Assembly: GCA_951812925.1 (NCBI GenBank)
Contig: OX638371.1
Coordinates: 83,833,697 to 83,897,696 of the forward strand
DNA from: Calliopum simillimum
Taxonomy: Eukaryota > Arthropoda > Insecta > Diptera > Lauxaniidae
Length of the DNA: 64,000 nt
Reading direction: 5' to 3'
How positions within the stretch are numbered: the stretch's first letter is position 1; every line of letters begins with the position of its first letter. Below are positions 1-35,856 of this stretch, piece after piece. The position numbers were made by a program, and so were the translations under genes. The notes beneath the pieces are model-generated. The model searched no databases. It was not told where the DNA came from and saw only the letters and a program-made list of their open reading frames with translations.

Positions 1-812
1 TTCGACCTTTTTTCAAAAACTGCATAAATCTTAAGTGCTAGTTTTTTCTACGTTCAATTACTAACAAAATGAGCCATGTCGGTTGAAAATCGGGGCTTTT
101 TTAACAAAATTACACGCTTTTATCTAATTTGGCTGCTCTCTTACAGAAGCACAAAGTTCTATCTGGCAGTTAGAACTTTGTGAAATTAATTTTAATTCGA
201 AAATGTGTAGATAGAACCTTGTGCATCTCAATTTGATTAATTATCTCAGAAACCATAGGAGATAGAAATATTTGAGTAGCGGTAATCGAAAGAGCGTGGT
301 CTATTTAGTACGAAGCAATATATAACTCAATTTCACAAAAAATGTCAGTTAGAACCCTGTTGTTCTAAGGTCGCGATTTTGTTAATATTTTTCATGTTGA
401 AACAACACAAAAAAATTGTTCTCATTTTAAAGAAAGAAAAAAAAGTACTCTTACTGCATTTCATATGCACCATAAGAAGAGCCGCTTCGCTTTCATTCGA
501 ATGGGAGGTATTCTAATTTTTTACTAAAGTAATTATTATGGTTTATTGACTGATACAAATGAGTCAGATTTTCAGATTGACTAAGTTACTTAGAAAAGTA
601 ACAGAACATTTAAAAAAAACATTCTATTTAAATGACGAATATGCAGCGTTTAAATAAATACATATTTTTCACCTCTTCATGATTCTCTTTTATATGTGAT
701 TATGATATTTCTCGTATACATACGATAAAAAAAAATTCTCGCTATTTTCATATACTATAAGTAAAAGCCATAATATATGTAGTATAGAAGAAGAGAAAGA
801 AATAGTACTGAC
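1..812. other. msn intron (3' part of window), no coding
   Basis: Intronic sequence downstream of the 813-941 exon. It holds a short hairpin at about 151-183 (cacaaagttcta against tagaactttgtg) and further copies of the tagaac-cttgtg motif near 212 and 350, suggesting a small decayed inverted-repeat element. Nothing else is recognised. Confidence 0.6.
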
Positions 813-23839
<23,027 letters not shown>

Positions 23840-25056
23840 CTAAAAATTAGAGAGAAAAAAAAATATTTCAATATCTTTTTTATAAAAGTTAAGTTTTAAG
23901 GATATATGTATGTATTATCTACTATATAAAAATTAGATTTTGTTTGTTTGTATATTTGTTCCTTATGGACTATCGAAAACTAACCAACCGATTTTAACAA
24001 AATTTTCAGCGTTTTAATATTGGAAAATACTAGGCTATAGACTAAACAACCCAAAAATTAATGACTCATATCTCTGAAAATCCCTTAAAGCTGACCAAAA
24101 GTCGATTTTATTGTCTTACTGATATTCATAGAACTTGAAAAACCGATAAGAATGATCCAGTTATTCCTCTTGGGATCTCTCCGAGTAAACGACAAAATAT
24201 TTGGTATGCATAAAGGTGTAAATGGGGTTTTTCTTTTGAGCATAATTTTCTCACCATTATTTGACAGTTCTTAGCAAAACGACGTTCGATAGTCTCGAAG
24301 CGATTTTGTCAAAATAATTATTCCGACGTTTGAAGTTGTTTAATAAAATAACTTCATTTAATAAAAAGAACCGAATGTGTTGTCATAGCGCCATAACGCC
24401 ATATAAAGGTAATTTGGAAGATATCTTATATGAAGCAATGGTCGGGTTTAGGAGGTGCAGCATAACCTTTTGGACCCTTGCAGAAACTTGACATTTTTAC
24501 ATTCCATTCTAAAATGGAAAATAATTAAATTTAATCCGATTACCTCTACTTTAACAATATCATAATGTAAATTTTAAATTGTTTACTTATCTTTAACATA
24601 AATTTTAAAAAATTATAAGAGGACTTTTTCTAGCATATTTATCTGAATTTGGCTCAGTTTATATTCCATTAGCAACCATAAAATTTGTATTTCTTATGAG
24701 ACATGGTTTTTTACTTCAAAACTTATCATTGCAGCTTGGGCCGATTTTTGATCAAAAAGCAAATCGGTCCAATTTTGATTTATGACCACATGGCTTATGA
24801 GGCTTTTATTTGTGACCTAAGATCGTCTTAAGCAGTTATTGCTTATTACAATAGACATCAAAAATTCGATTATACACCTCAAAAATTTCACTGATTTCAT
24901 TCTTGTGCCGCAAGTCAGAACAGAATGTGCCGTCGAGTCACAAATTCAAAATGTTAAATTTTTTTTCATCAAAATAGCAGGCTTTTATCATATTTCTTCA
25001 ATTCCAATACAAAAAAAAAAATTATAAAATAGCAATAGTTTGGATAAAATTCTTCC
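23840..25056. other. start of the long 5' msn intron; Helitron-like end at about 23918
   Basis: Upstream of the kinase exon. At 23918-24000 the phrase tctactatataaaaattaga is followed by tttgtttgtttgtatatttg and ccttatggac, matching the termini at 60.9 kb and 63.1 kb and resembling the 5' ends of non-autonomous Helitrons in insects. The rest is AT-rich with nothing recognised. Confidence 0.45.
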
Positions 25057-25060
25057 TTAA

Positions 25061-25775
25061 GGGGACATTCGCCTTTGTAATTGAAAAAAAAAAAAAAACT
25101 TTTAAAAATTTTATTATGAAAAAATTATTGCATTTATTGACAAAATTTCTTTTGGACATTGTTAAATATTGTCTAAAAAATATGAAAAAATTTTTTTTTT
25201 TTATACTTAGTTTCCCTTGGCTGCTGTAGAGGGCGTCATCAAAAAGTTACTTTTTAAACGGTAGGACATGTTGTAGACCTCCTGTAACAGATTTTTCAAA
25301 ATTCAAAATGGATTTTATTCTTGAGACTCAAAACTATACAATAATTATTGTATAAGCCTAGCCTCTAAAATTCATACTTTTTTATATTTGAAGTTTTTGT
25401 ATGAATATTTATGAAAAATGCGAATAAATGGCATTTTTTGAGGGACCGTAAAAAAAAAGGGGGTGGTATTTTTTAAAACTTTCAGAGGCTTATTGTTTAA
25501 TATTTTTTATGAGTAATCGAATGCACTTTGGTTTTTTAAAATCGGTCGAGTAGATTCGGAGAAAAATGTCCTACCAGTTTGAAAAGTAACTTTTGGATGA
25601 CGCCCTCTACAGCAGGCAAGGGAAACTAAAAATAAAACAATAAAAAATGTTTTCATATTTTTTAGACAATATTTAACAATGTCCAAAAGAAATTTAGTCA
25701 ATAAATATAATAGTTTTTTCATAATAAAATTTTTAAAGTGTTTTTTTGTTTTCAATTACGTAGGCGAATGTCCCC
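25061..25775. repeat. foldback MITE with TTAA flanks
   Basis: TTAA at 25057-25060 and 25776-25779 bracket inverted ends ggggacattcgcc. Arms include ttttattatgaaaaaatta, caaaatttcttttggacatt and agagggcgtcatc. The TTAA flank suggests piggyBac-type mobilisation, although the GGGG terminus is not the usual CCC. Confidence 0.82.
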
Positions 25776-25929
25776 TTAAGTTAATGAATGAAAAAGAGCG
25801 TTCCGAGCGAAAATGCAACAGATTGATAGCAAGTAAGTTAGTATGATTACTAAGTCTTGCCAAGTATTTTTCAGAAACCAACCGGATCTCGTTCTTAACT
25901 GTTGATATATTATTGAAATATGAATAGTA

Positions 25930-26817
25930 GAGTAACTTCGGGTAATGTTAAATAGGCGGGTAATGTGATATACCAGCATATCTCCTTAAATAAACAACTC
26001 TCGATAATGATTTTTTCGTCAACACCACAGTAACTGCAAAAGAAACGTGCTGCAAGTTTTTGAGCGCCCACTTTTATTTATTCTGCCTTCAGTGTGGTAA
26101 AATCGATTTGGCAGTGAATCAAAATTTTATTTGTGTGTGCTTTATGTTGGAATCTAGCCTAAACTAAATTTGATATCATACCCGAAATATTAAATTCTGC
26201 TAGTGGGTGAATATGCCTAACCATAAATCAATTGAATATTTTATTTGCTGGAGTGTGTTTTTCAAAAATAACCTGATTGTTTTAAAACTAAAATTCGGGT
26301 AATGTGATAAAGAGGATTTCTGGCACCTAAAATATTTGAAGCTCCACTTGCAATGCAAAATGTTTGGCACGATGGTCTTTAGGCCCAAATCTAAAACGTT
26401 TTTCCTTATTAACAATTTGTTGGTCCAACATTTTTATATAAAGGTCACAGTTTTTAAGAAAAATGAGCTAAAGCTTTGTAAAATCGATTTTAATAATGTT
26501 TCTCACTCCTAACCTGAATTAAAAGCTCCACAACTAAAGTAACTTTATAACACGATGATCTTTATGCCGAAAATGCAATTTGTTTTCATATGCGATATAG
26601 TATATCACATTACCCGTCAATGTTATTTTTTAACTTTTTTCCATTTTGATGAAATAGCTCAAAATTGGCTCACGCTAAAGAATTCCAAAATCATAATATA
26701 CTCAACAATACATAAAGAAAACATAATACATAAAGTGGTAAGAGCAGTTATGCTTTTAAAATTACGTGTTATTTAGAAAACAAAAATGCCTATATCACAT
26801 TACCCGAACTTACTATA
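25930..26817. repeat. repeat with cgggtaatgtgata ends and internal units
   Basis: cgggtaatgtgata occurs at about 25940-25970 and 26297, and inverted at about 26590 and 26800. A degenerate direct repeat (gctccac...cacgatg.tcttta) occurs twice inside. Probably a decayed terminal-inverted-repeat element with a tandem interior. Confidence 0.6.
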
Positions 26818-26894
26818 TCATTTGAAACATACCATGGAGCGTTTAAAATAAGACGCAATATTTTTGATTGAAATCTTTGTAAAATTTCAATATT

Positions 26895-27260
26895 TGAGTT
26901 ACTGCACGTACCCCAAAGTTGAATCCAGTAAGTCTAGACAGGCTTCAGTATCATTTTGTAAATCATACGATTTAATTATAAAATAAAAATGTGCAGGTAA
27001 CAGTTTTTTAACTTTGTATAACAAGCCTTGATGCCACACCCTATCAAAAGCCTGTTGAACATCTAAAAACACAGCTGAGGAAAACTTTCTATTTCTTAGG
27101 CCAATCCTGATGACATTAATAATCCGATGACACTGTTCAGGAGTGCCATGCTTGTGCCTGAAACCAAATTGATGTTCGGGAATGATGTTAAATTTTTCCA
27201 AAAGTGCCAGCATTCTCTTTAAGAATATTTTTTCAAATATTTTAGAAAAAAATACTACTA
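26895..27260 (-). pseudogene. non-LTR retrotransposon reverse-transcriptase fragment (Jockey-like)
   Basis: The minus strand encodes KIFEKIFLKRMLALL, EHQFGFRHKHGTPEQCHRI and SAVFLDVQQAFDRVWHQGLL, then KVKKLLP. These are the RT fingers/palm blocks 1-3 of Jockey-type LINEs, with the first catalytic aspartate in FLDV. The YADD block, endonuclease and ORF1 are absent, and the end is degenerate (KSYDLQNDTEAC), so it is a dead fragment. Confidence 0.88.
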
Positions 27261-29914
27261 CAGGCTAATTACAATAATTTCAGCGCATTTCCACAACAAT
27301 ATAAGACAGAAAAAATTAACTCTTTTCGAGACAGTTTTCACAGCCTTAGGGCTTAAAATAACTTTCTTATGACCATAGTTTTGTCATAATCTATAATACA
27401 ATAAAATGTCTAATGAGTCACAATAGAATGCCTCATATATAAGTTATTGAATGTTTCTTTATGTCTGCTAGCAGAAGAAATCTTATATAACGGCAGGGTT
27501 TGGATTCATATCATCTTAAAATGGTTTAATTGGTTTATTAACATATTTCTTTTGAAAAATATGACCGATAAGTAGGTACCTAAATTAATATTTATATGAT
27601 TTTTGGGTTTTTCATGAAGTCATCTTAGAATGACCATAACTTTGGAAAGAAAACTCGTAGATGATCGCTCAAGCTATTTTATGAAAGCGGAAGAGTAGAA
27701 TGGTGTAGTGCAGTATAGATCAAAGCAGAAAAAATCTTTAGGTTCTGGAACAAAATTTAAAATTGCAAAAAAACCAACCAGATTGGGATTAAGCAAACTG
27801 AAATCTATAGGTATTGCATTTCAAAGTTAAGAAAAGTATACGTTTCGACTATGATGTATGTTAATGTGGGTGCAAAACTGTCAACATTTTCTTGTAATTG
27901 TTTTTTTATGGTGCTAAGGTGAAGTTTTTCACATATTTAAAAAGAGGAAAGATTAAGCGTCCGTCTGGTTTATACATCTTTTTGGTAATTCAATTAGAAC
28001 ACACGCTATGACTGTATTTTGTAGAAAACAAAAAACATGTTGAGACTTTTGCTTCTTACTGAATTAAAATTAAAAGATACTCAGCACATGTGCATTGAAT
28101 TGATTACAATACAAAAGAAAATAAATGTTATAAATATTATGAAATATATATTTTAATATTTTTCCATTTTATAACATCCTTTTGTTGCACAACGGCGTGA
28201 TTTATTATTTTAGAACCCATATCAATTTTTATTTATACATGTGCAGTTGTTTATTTGAAGTCATTGAGCTGAGTTATCAACTTATCAACTTCATATATAA
28301 CTCGAGTAGTACGAGTATAAGCAAAATGTGCATGTTCAAATTATTGCAACTAAATTTTTTTTATCTACAAACTTCGTAGTGTCGCAGCTAAAAACAATTT
28401 ATAAAGAAATATGTACATACACAAATAAGTTGAAAAATTATCTGTATATATAATCAAATTACATACATATGTATACACGAGAAAGTGTTTATTGCAACAA
28501 AAGAATTTCATATAAATGACTACGATCACAGAGAATGCATATGCATAAAATAATAAATGCGTCAATCAAAGACAAAGAGTAAGTTTTTATTTCTTCTTTA
28601 TTTCATTTTTAATTAACGTCGAAAAATCTGTAATTTATGGCCTTTAAAAAATTTTAAGAAATGATGAGTTATGTATAAGTTGTAGAAACAATTTAGTATC
28701 ATATTAATCCTATCTCTTTTGTTATAAGCTGCTACAGTTCCTTGAAACCCAATACGATACGAGAAGGTAGCACTTTCAGGAATAAAACTTTTTTTGAGCC
28801 CAACATTGATCAGCCATGTAAGACTGGTAAAAATCAGGCAAAAGAAAACCTAATCGATTTGATCGCCATAATATTAACCGAGTAAAGTCAAAATCTACAA
28901 AATATTTATAACCTAAAAAAACCAAGTTAAAAAAAAACATGATACAAATTTTTTATTTTACTATTAAATCCGTTCATTTACAATTATCCATTGACACCAA
29001 AATCAAAAGTGGAATTTAATGAAGACCAATGACAACCCACTGACTCGATTCAAACAACAATTTATGTGATAATTGACTTGTTTCATGTTTACCAGGCCTA
29101 ACTGTTGATGGATGAATTTGTCAACACGGCCTAGAAAACCAATTTAAAGGCAAAATCAACAAAAACAAAAAATAAATGCAGCAAAACAGGTATCATTCAA
29201 CGGCTCCTTTAAAGTAAATCATTAACTACATTTGGTTAGAATTTGCTTCCACAAAGCAAAACAGAAGAAAACTTCAAAGACTTCAGACAGCTAATTGTAA
29301 GAAAAAATAGCGTTACGAGACTTAGTGGATAGATAAGTAAAGCTGCTACGACGATGATGGCTGCCCAGTATATTGTTTATACACGTACTTATATACATTT
29401 TCACGGTTAGTCACAGCCAGTCGATAGCGATGATGATAGTTTTAAAATGCAATTACCTCTTCTATCTGTCGTCGCTTTCAAGGATATTTATTATTTTTAA
29501 TTAAAGTAAATGGCAACACTGGCGTGGTTGCAAAAAACATAAAAATTTAATAAAAACAAGTAATTAAATTGTACCAAACTTGGCAAGAGAGACAGGCAGA
29601 CAACAAGCCAAAGAAGTTGTAAAACTATGACGAAATTAAATGCAAATTGATGAACTTGTGCATGCAAGTTAAAAAATTAAATTCAATTTTCAAGAAATCA
29701 ACAATTATGTTCATAAAAAAAGGCGTTAATGTCTATACAACAATTAATGTTATTTTACGGTGTGCAATACGAGTAGATACAAGACTTCAGTCAGTGGAAA
29801 CTTAAAACAAGCCAGCTTAAAATAGGATGCATTATTTCTATAACAGCAATTAATAGAGAGAAAAATCGATTGAAACATACCTACATATACGTATGTATGA
29901 ATATGAAAATATGT
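27261..29914. other. 5' msn intron segment, nothing recognised
   Basis: 2.6 kb of AT-rich sequence without supported ORF or terminal repeat. The 29160-29600 part is less repetitive with CAA-rich stretches and may be ordinary unique intron. Confidence 0.4.
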
Positions 29915-31505
29915 ACACTAGACTGATTCAAAAAGAAAAAAAACTTTTTTGGAATTACATACTACAATTACGCCAAAAATTCTGAAAAAGGGTGTCAAAG
30001 CGAGCTGAAATTTTTTTGAAGGTCAATTAGAGGTGGCGCAAGCGAGGTCGTGCGATATATCAGACTTTTCCTCTTGAATCAAGGTACATATGAAGCAAAA
30101 CACGCCAAGTGTACCAGCTGAAAATATTTTATCTCCGTTTTCGCTCAAATTTGGCAATATGGTAGTTCCGATGTGCAAGAACAATAATCCGGGAGGATTT
30201 AGTCCTAGTACCATTTGTTGTTAAAATACAGGGTGTTGAAGTTGGCGTTTTCAAAAATGTATAGCTTTCACCAAAGTTTGTAAATTGATATATCTAAGCA
30301 ACTGGTTCAATTAATTTTTAAGTGTTCTTATTATAAAACTAGTAAGGGTGTAACCTTTGGCCTGGCCAAACATTAAATACCCTACACAGCAGTATTTTGA
30401 AAATTTTGCTGATATGGGAGGTGCCACGCCCTCCGAATTCACCCAGGTTTTTCTCAGGGTTTGCTTATATAGTTCTTAGTATTTAAGTGAAATTTGGTTG
30501 GATGATCTGAAAAAGCCACGCCCTCTCTTCCGATTTTATCCAGTTTTTGCTTAAAGCTTGCATTTATAGTTTTTAGTGTCTGAGTCAAATCTAGTTCAAT
30601 TATCTCTAAAAACGCTTTCAGTACAGCGTTTTGAAGCTTTTGCTTATATGAGAGGTGCCACGCCCTCTTGTCCGAATTCGACCAGTTTTTCCTCAGAGCT
30701 TGCGCTGACATTTCTTAGTATTTATGTGTATTTTGGTTGCATTGTTGTGAAAAATACTCCAAAATTTGCATTTTGAAGATATTTTTTGTATGGGCGGTAG
30801 GCGTGTCCGTTGACCGATTTTGCACATTTTAAATCCCCCGAGCTAATTTTGACGACGAAGGCAGTGTTCCAAATTTCATTGAATTATCTTGCTTAGTTTT
30901 CCCAAAAAATGTATTTCCACACACAGCCAGCCAGACAGACGGACATGGCTATATCGACTAAGGAGATGACGCTGATCAAGAATATATATACTTTTCCATA
31001 TCTGCCACGCCTCCTTCTCTGCGTTACAAACGGAAGGACAAAGTGAATATACCCTGGGTGTAGGGTATAAAAATATTGCTTGGTGAAAAAAAATTTTTTA
31101 AGCTTAAGCTTTTGAATTATTTTCCAAAAAAAACCATTCAATTTTTTTTTAAAGCACTTTAAATGAAAGCATAATTTATAAGCTTTAAATTGATGTATGA
31201 CTCAAGATGGGATTCGGTCGCTAGATGAGAGTTTTTGGCTTTTGAACGTCCGCGGCAGGCCAAACTCTTTGTTTCCTCAAGAGGAAGGCATCTTACGAAA
31301 AAAGTATACTGGGCATAAAATCCCATCTTGAGTCATGCATCATTTTATAGCTTATAAATTATGCTTTAATTTGAAGTTCTTTAAAAAAAAAAAGTTTATG
31401 GGGAGTTTTTATAAAAAAAATTCAAAAGTATTTTTAAGCTCACAAAATTTTGGTGAAAAAAATTTTTTTCAGCTGGTACGCTTGGCGTGTTTTGCTTCAT
31501 ATATA
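29915..31505. repeat. foldback element interrupted by family A
   Basis: gaagcaaaacacgccaagtg at about 30092 recurs inverted near 31475-31495, and ttataagctttaaattgatg / actcaagatgggatt arms mirror around a loop at about 31270. The left arm is split by the family A copy at 30338-31075. The outer left edge (cactagactgattcaaaaag) also occurs in part near 56105. Confidence 0.7.
30338..31075 (+). repeat. dispersed repeat family A, copy 4 (both ends present)
   Basis: Runs from actagtaagggtgtaacctt to ccctgggtgtagggtataaa. It contains units with gaggtgccacgccctc, then the gggcggtaggcgtgtccgtt, gacagacggacatggctata and ggagatgacgctgatcaag blocks. It shows both termini of the family, which are not inverted repeats of each other. 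Confidence 0.88.
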
Positions 31506-31539
31506 TAAAAAAAATAAAAATAAAAAATATTGGAACTTA

Positions 31540-31990
31540 AAACCTACTGTAAAGCTCCAAATCATCATTTTGGATAAAACTTGTTGCTCCAAAGTCATCA
31601 TGAAATCACGTAAGTAACAATTTTTTAGAACATCTTAACACATTATATCCTGTTCGTATGGGTCTTTTTGAACCCCTTATCAAAAAACTAAGCTAAAATG
31701 GGTTAAAGTGTTCAACGAAACTATTGTACGAAAAATTTCATTAGGGATCGCCAAAGACGAGAAATGCTTAAAGCTGTCTATCTGATTTTATGCTTTAAAA
31801 ATTCTTTGTCCTATTTATTGTATAACCTCAAAAATCTCGAAAAACCGCAGTTTTGGGTCAGAATTTCTTGAAATCCAGAAGCAATAGAGCAATTGTTGCT
31901 GGATTTAGCTGGATTCAGCATCGAAAATTACATTGAAGTGACTTTGTTTTTGTTTGTTTTTTACATTCTAAAAATAAGCAAAAATTATTT
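31540..31990. repeat. fragment of the 'aacccattata' repeat family
   Basis: Shares ttttggataaaactt, aacatcttaacacattatat, gggtctttttgaacccctta and gagaaatgcttaaa with the loci at 36465-37165, 39529-39840 and, inverted, 57280-57480. Confidence 0.7.
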
Positions 31991-33250
31991 TTTCCAATAA
32001 AAAGAAAGATAAGCAATTCGTAAAAATACTGCATCTTGTAATTTTCCAAATAGCATTTTATGAATCTACCAGCCCAAAGGAACTTTACTCAATTTTTAAA
32101 TTTAATTTTTGTAAAAGTTTTTATTTGGTTCAATAGCTTGTTATCCGATTTCAAAAATTTTGTTTTCTCTATATTTGCACCTCAGTGTATATACTTTTAC
32201 ATACAAAAAAAAAAAAAAAAAAAAAAAAACGATGTGCTGGGTTAAACAGAGTTCGCACGACCCGTGATAGAGGAGTTCCAACAATAAATGTCTGATTGGA
32301 TCACACTCTAGCACCTTCGAAATTTTGAAATCAGGCAGTCGGTCGAATACCTTTATCATCGCGAATTGTAAGTTTGATTGTTTATTTATTTTTGTTATCA
32401 TTTCAGCCAATTGAATTGATATTATTCTCCTATTCTTCAAAGAAGCCAATTTATTTTTAATTTTCTTCGCCATTTCAGTTTCTCGAATAAAAAATCTTTA
32501 ACATTCTAGTGACAATAGATTACCAAAGTACTGTACTGCTAGCAAAGTTAATGTACATACCAAATTAGTTTTTTTTTTTATATTAAAAAAATATGAAGCC
32601 AGGCTACGTTTCTTAACCTTTGCTTTGTTATTACTTAATAAGAAAAAAACTCAAAGTTTCATTAAAATTACGTAAGAAAAAAACTTATTACAACAATGCT
32701 AGAAACTAAAAATCTCACGCTCAAAACTCTATGACAAAATAAAGCAAAATTCCTGAATTAAATATCCATTGTTTATATTTTTAGCTTTATGTTTTTGTTG
32801 CATTTGTTTATTTTTCAATTGCATATCAATTATGTGCTTTTCACTTAAAAAATGATATACCTTTTAAACAATAAATATGAAAAATTTTTGTAAAATTTCA
32901 AAATAAAATTATACACTTAACTTTAAAGCGGTTTTGCTGGCGCTTTGTTTTATTATTTTTGCTTACTTTTGGTTTTGCCATATATATTGCCAATTGTTTA
33001 CAGTTTATTACATATTTATTTTTATTGTTGTTGTCTTTGCTTAGTACGCAGATGCCTCAACTTGACATTGACTTCGTGAGCGAAATTTTGCATTAAACAT
33101 ATTTTGCTTATTAAAGTTTATTATATGTATGTCGATGTTTAATATTAAAATAAAAGTACACATATAGTACGTATCAGGAAGTCCAAATGTGAAGTAGTGC
33201 AATTCTTTTCAATGTCTCTTCATTGACTTGCTTTATTTAATATTAAAATA
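31991..33250. other. 5' msn intron segment, poly-A tract
   Basis: A run of about 25 A at 32205-32229; otherwise AT-rich with no supported gene. The minus ORF crossing the poly-A run is not credible. Confidence 0.45.
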
Positions 33251-33730
33251 CAGGGTGTTTGGAACAAAAACTTATAAAATAGGAACGGTGATTCTTCTAA
33301 TTTTTTTCAGTGAATATTATTTTTCCTGGTGCTCTATATATATACTGAATTTCATATATTTGAGTTGAATAGTTTCGGAGATATGACTAGTTTAGTTTTT
33401 AGGGGGCGTGATGATTCCGCCCATTTTTTTAATGGATATTAATTGTCCTAACGCCGTTCACATCCGTACCAAATTTCATTAAACTGGCTTAAACAGCTTT
33501 AGAGGTGTGACGAATTATGTAGAGTAAAGGGCGTGGCACCGCCCATTTTTCTAGCCCACGATCTTTCTCCAAAAGATTTTAGTGCGCTTGAAAATTTCAT
33601 CAAAATCAGGTGATTAGTTTCCGAACCAATAAAGGCCATATAAGGCACTAAGAATCTTTTTGATGTCAATAATTCGTAGGCGAACAGTGGCCGAAAATGG
33701 GTTAAAAATATTATTTTGGTTTTTTGTTTG
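33250..33730. repeat. gggcgtgg-type dispersed repeat (Helitron-like interior)
   Basis: Contains tagggggcgtgatgattccg, gggcgtggcaccgcccattt, tttaatgga and tttccgaacc, the same series of blocks as at 60540-60915, where a Helitron-like terminus is present. The terminus is not visible here. Confidence 0.6.
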
Positions 33731-34065
33731 TTGATTTTATTTTTTTAGGTTTTTTCACTCAATATGGAAATTTCATTATAATCTATTTTATAAATGGGAT
33801 TTCTCAAAAACGGTGTTAAGAATACCCCAAAGAACAACTACTTAACTGCAACTGAGCAGGCTTGTTTGGTTCGAACGCGCTATTTCACCGTCGTGCTATT
33901 TATATACATAGATTTTTCAGGCATTGAATCACAAATTTCTGCATTTGCTCACAAAAATCAACGTAAAATATTTAATTAAATTAGAATTTAAGTAAAACTA
34001 ATTTCACTTAATAAAATGTTGAAGCTTTCGATTAGATAAAAATATATGAAAACTAATATCATCTA

Positions 34066-35673
34066 CAGTGGCTCACAGCTTATTCCAACCAGAAACTTTA
34101 TAAAATTTCAAATGAGTATAACTTTTAAACAAAATGAAATATCAAAAAAATTCAAATGTAGATTTGTACACAAGGAAGCCTTCATAAAACGTGCAAAAGA
34201 AAAATAACGAAAATACTCCTCCCCGTCGCACAACACTAAAAAAAAATAACTGATATACAAAAATTTATCTCACACCTAAATTCCAACCAAAAAAGTTCTT
34301 AGTATATTGGAGATCGTCCATGGTACCGAATGATGGTATTTTCAGTTTCTATGCTTTCCTCCCTATTCTTGCAATATTTTTTAGCCATTTTTTGTTCGAG
34401 ATCATCAATGGACTTGAGCACGTGAGTATTTTTTGACAATGATCTGATGCACAGTGATCAAGCAGCGGGTGTTAGTCTTCCAGCAATTCTAAAATGGCTT
34501 TTTGCGTTGGAAAATAGTATTAATGATTTGTTTTAGTGACTCAACAATGCGCAGTAGAAAAAATTGCATTCTACATGAGAACAGAGTGCTTGATAAAGGA
34601 AAAACTCATTAAAAAAAATTTTCAACGCAACTTATTGCGCGGTAAGTCAAGGAAAACCAAAAACTATCGGCTTCAAAATAAGCTAATTAAGTTAACCATA
34701 AGTTAGGCAAGCCTTGAAGTACCGAATTATCCATTAAATTCTTCGGGCTTGTGACTTACAGGCCAAAACAAGCCACAAAAACCTATTTCTAAGTAAAATA
34801 AATAAGCAAAACCGTTTCGCTGCCTCTAAACAGCATGTTTAAAAAAACTTCAGAAGGGTTTTTAGCTTTTGGTAGAACGTTATATTTGCGGGCGAGTAAA
34901 AATTAAGCATTTTCGATTCTGAAGCCCTTTTCAACATGCTCTTTAGCGGCAGCGAAACGGTTTTGCTGATTTTGGCCTGTAAGTCACAAGCCCGAAGAAT
35001 TTAATGGATAATTCGGTACTTCAAGGCTTGCCTAACTTATGGTTAACTTAATTAGCTTATTTTGAAGCCGATAGTTTTTGGTTTTCCTTGATTTATGCAA
35101 TAAGTTGCGTTGAAATTTTTTTTTTGTAATGTAGTTTTTCCTTTATCAAGCACTCTGTTCTCATGTAGAATGCAATTTGTTCTACTGCGCATTGTTGAGT
35201 CACTAAAACAAACCATTAATACCATTTTCCAACGCAAAAAGCCATTTTAGAATTGCTGGAAGACTAACACCCGCTGCTTAATCATTGTGCATCAGATCAT
35301 TGTCAAAAAATACTCACGTGCTCAAGTCCATTGATGATCTCGAACAAAAAATGGCTAAAACATATTGCAAGAATAGGGAGGAAAGCATAGAAACTGAAAA
35401 TACCATCATTCGGTACCATGGACGATCTCCAATATACTAAGAACTTTTTTGGTTGGAATAAGGTGCGAGATAAATTTTTATATATCAGTTCTTTTTTTTA
35501 GTGTTGTGCGAAGCGGAGGAGTATTTTCGTTATTTTTTTTTTTTGCACGTTTTATGAAGGCTTCCTTGTATACAAATCTACATTTGAATTTTTTTGATAT
35601 TTCATTTTGTTCAAAAGTTATTCTCATTTCAAATTTTATAAAGTTTCTGGTTGGAATAAGCTGTGAGTCACTG
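34066..35673. repeat. 1.6 kb foldback element with TA flanks (Tc1/mariner-type MITE)
   Basis: Termini cagtg.ctcacagcttattc are inverted and flanked by TA at 34064-34065 and 35674-35675. The arms of about 790 bases are nearly complete mirror copies with a loop at about 34860-34910. CAGTG termini and TA duplication fit the Tc1/mariner superfamily. The short ORFs inside are mirror by-products; no transposase is recognisable. Confidence 0.92.
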
Positions 35674-35856
35674 TATATTGCTCAAATAGTTTAAGGGCCG
35701 TTTTAATTATATCGACATTGATTTTATCCATATTTAATACTTTCTTTCCGATAAAGTTGGTTGAACGACCAAAACCAAGTTGGAGGCTAATTCCTTAAAT
35801 AGTCCTTAAATAGCTTACATAGTTTATGCACGGCTTTATATGGTGCCTTGCTCTTG

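Noticed and set aside
34441..34640. Possible Tc1-like HTH remnant inside the 34066-35673 foldback
   Set aside because: Short readable pieces only; no motif strong enough to support transposase ancestry.
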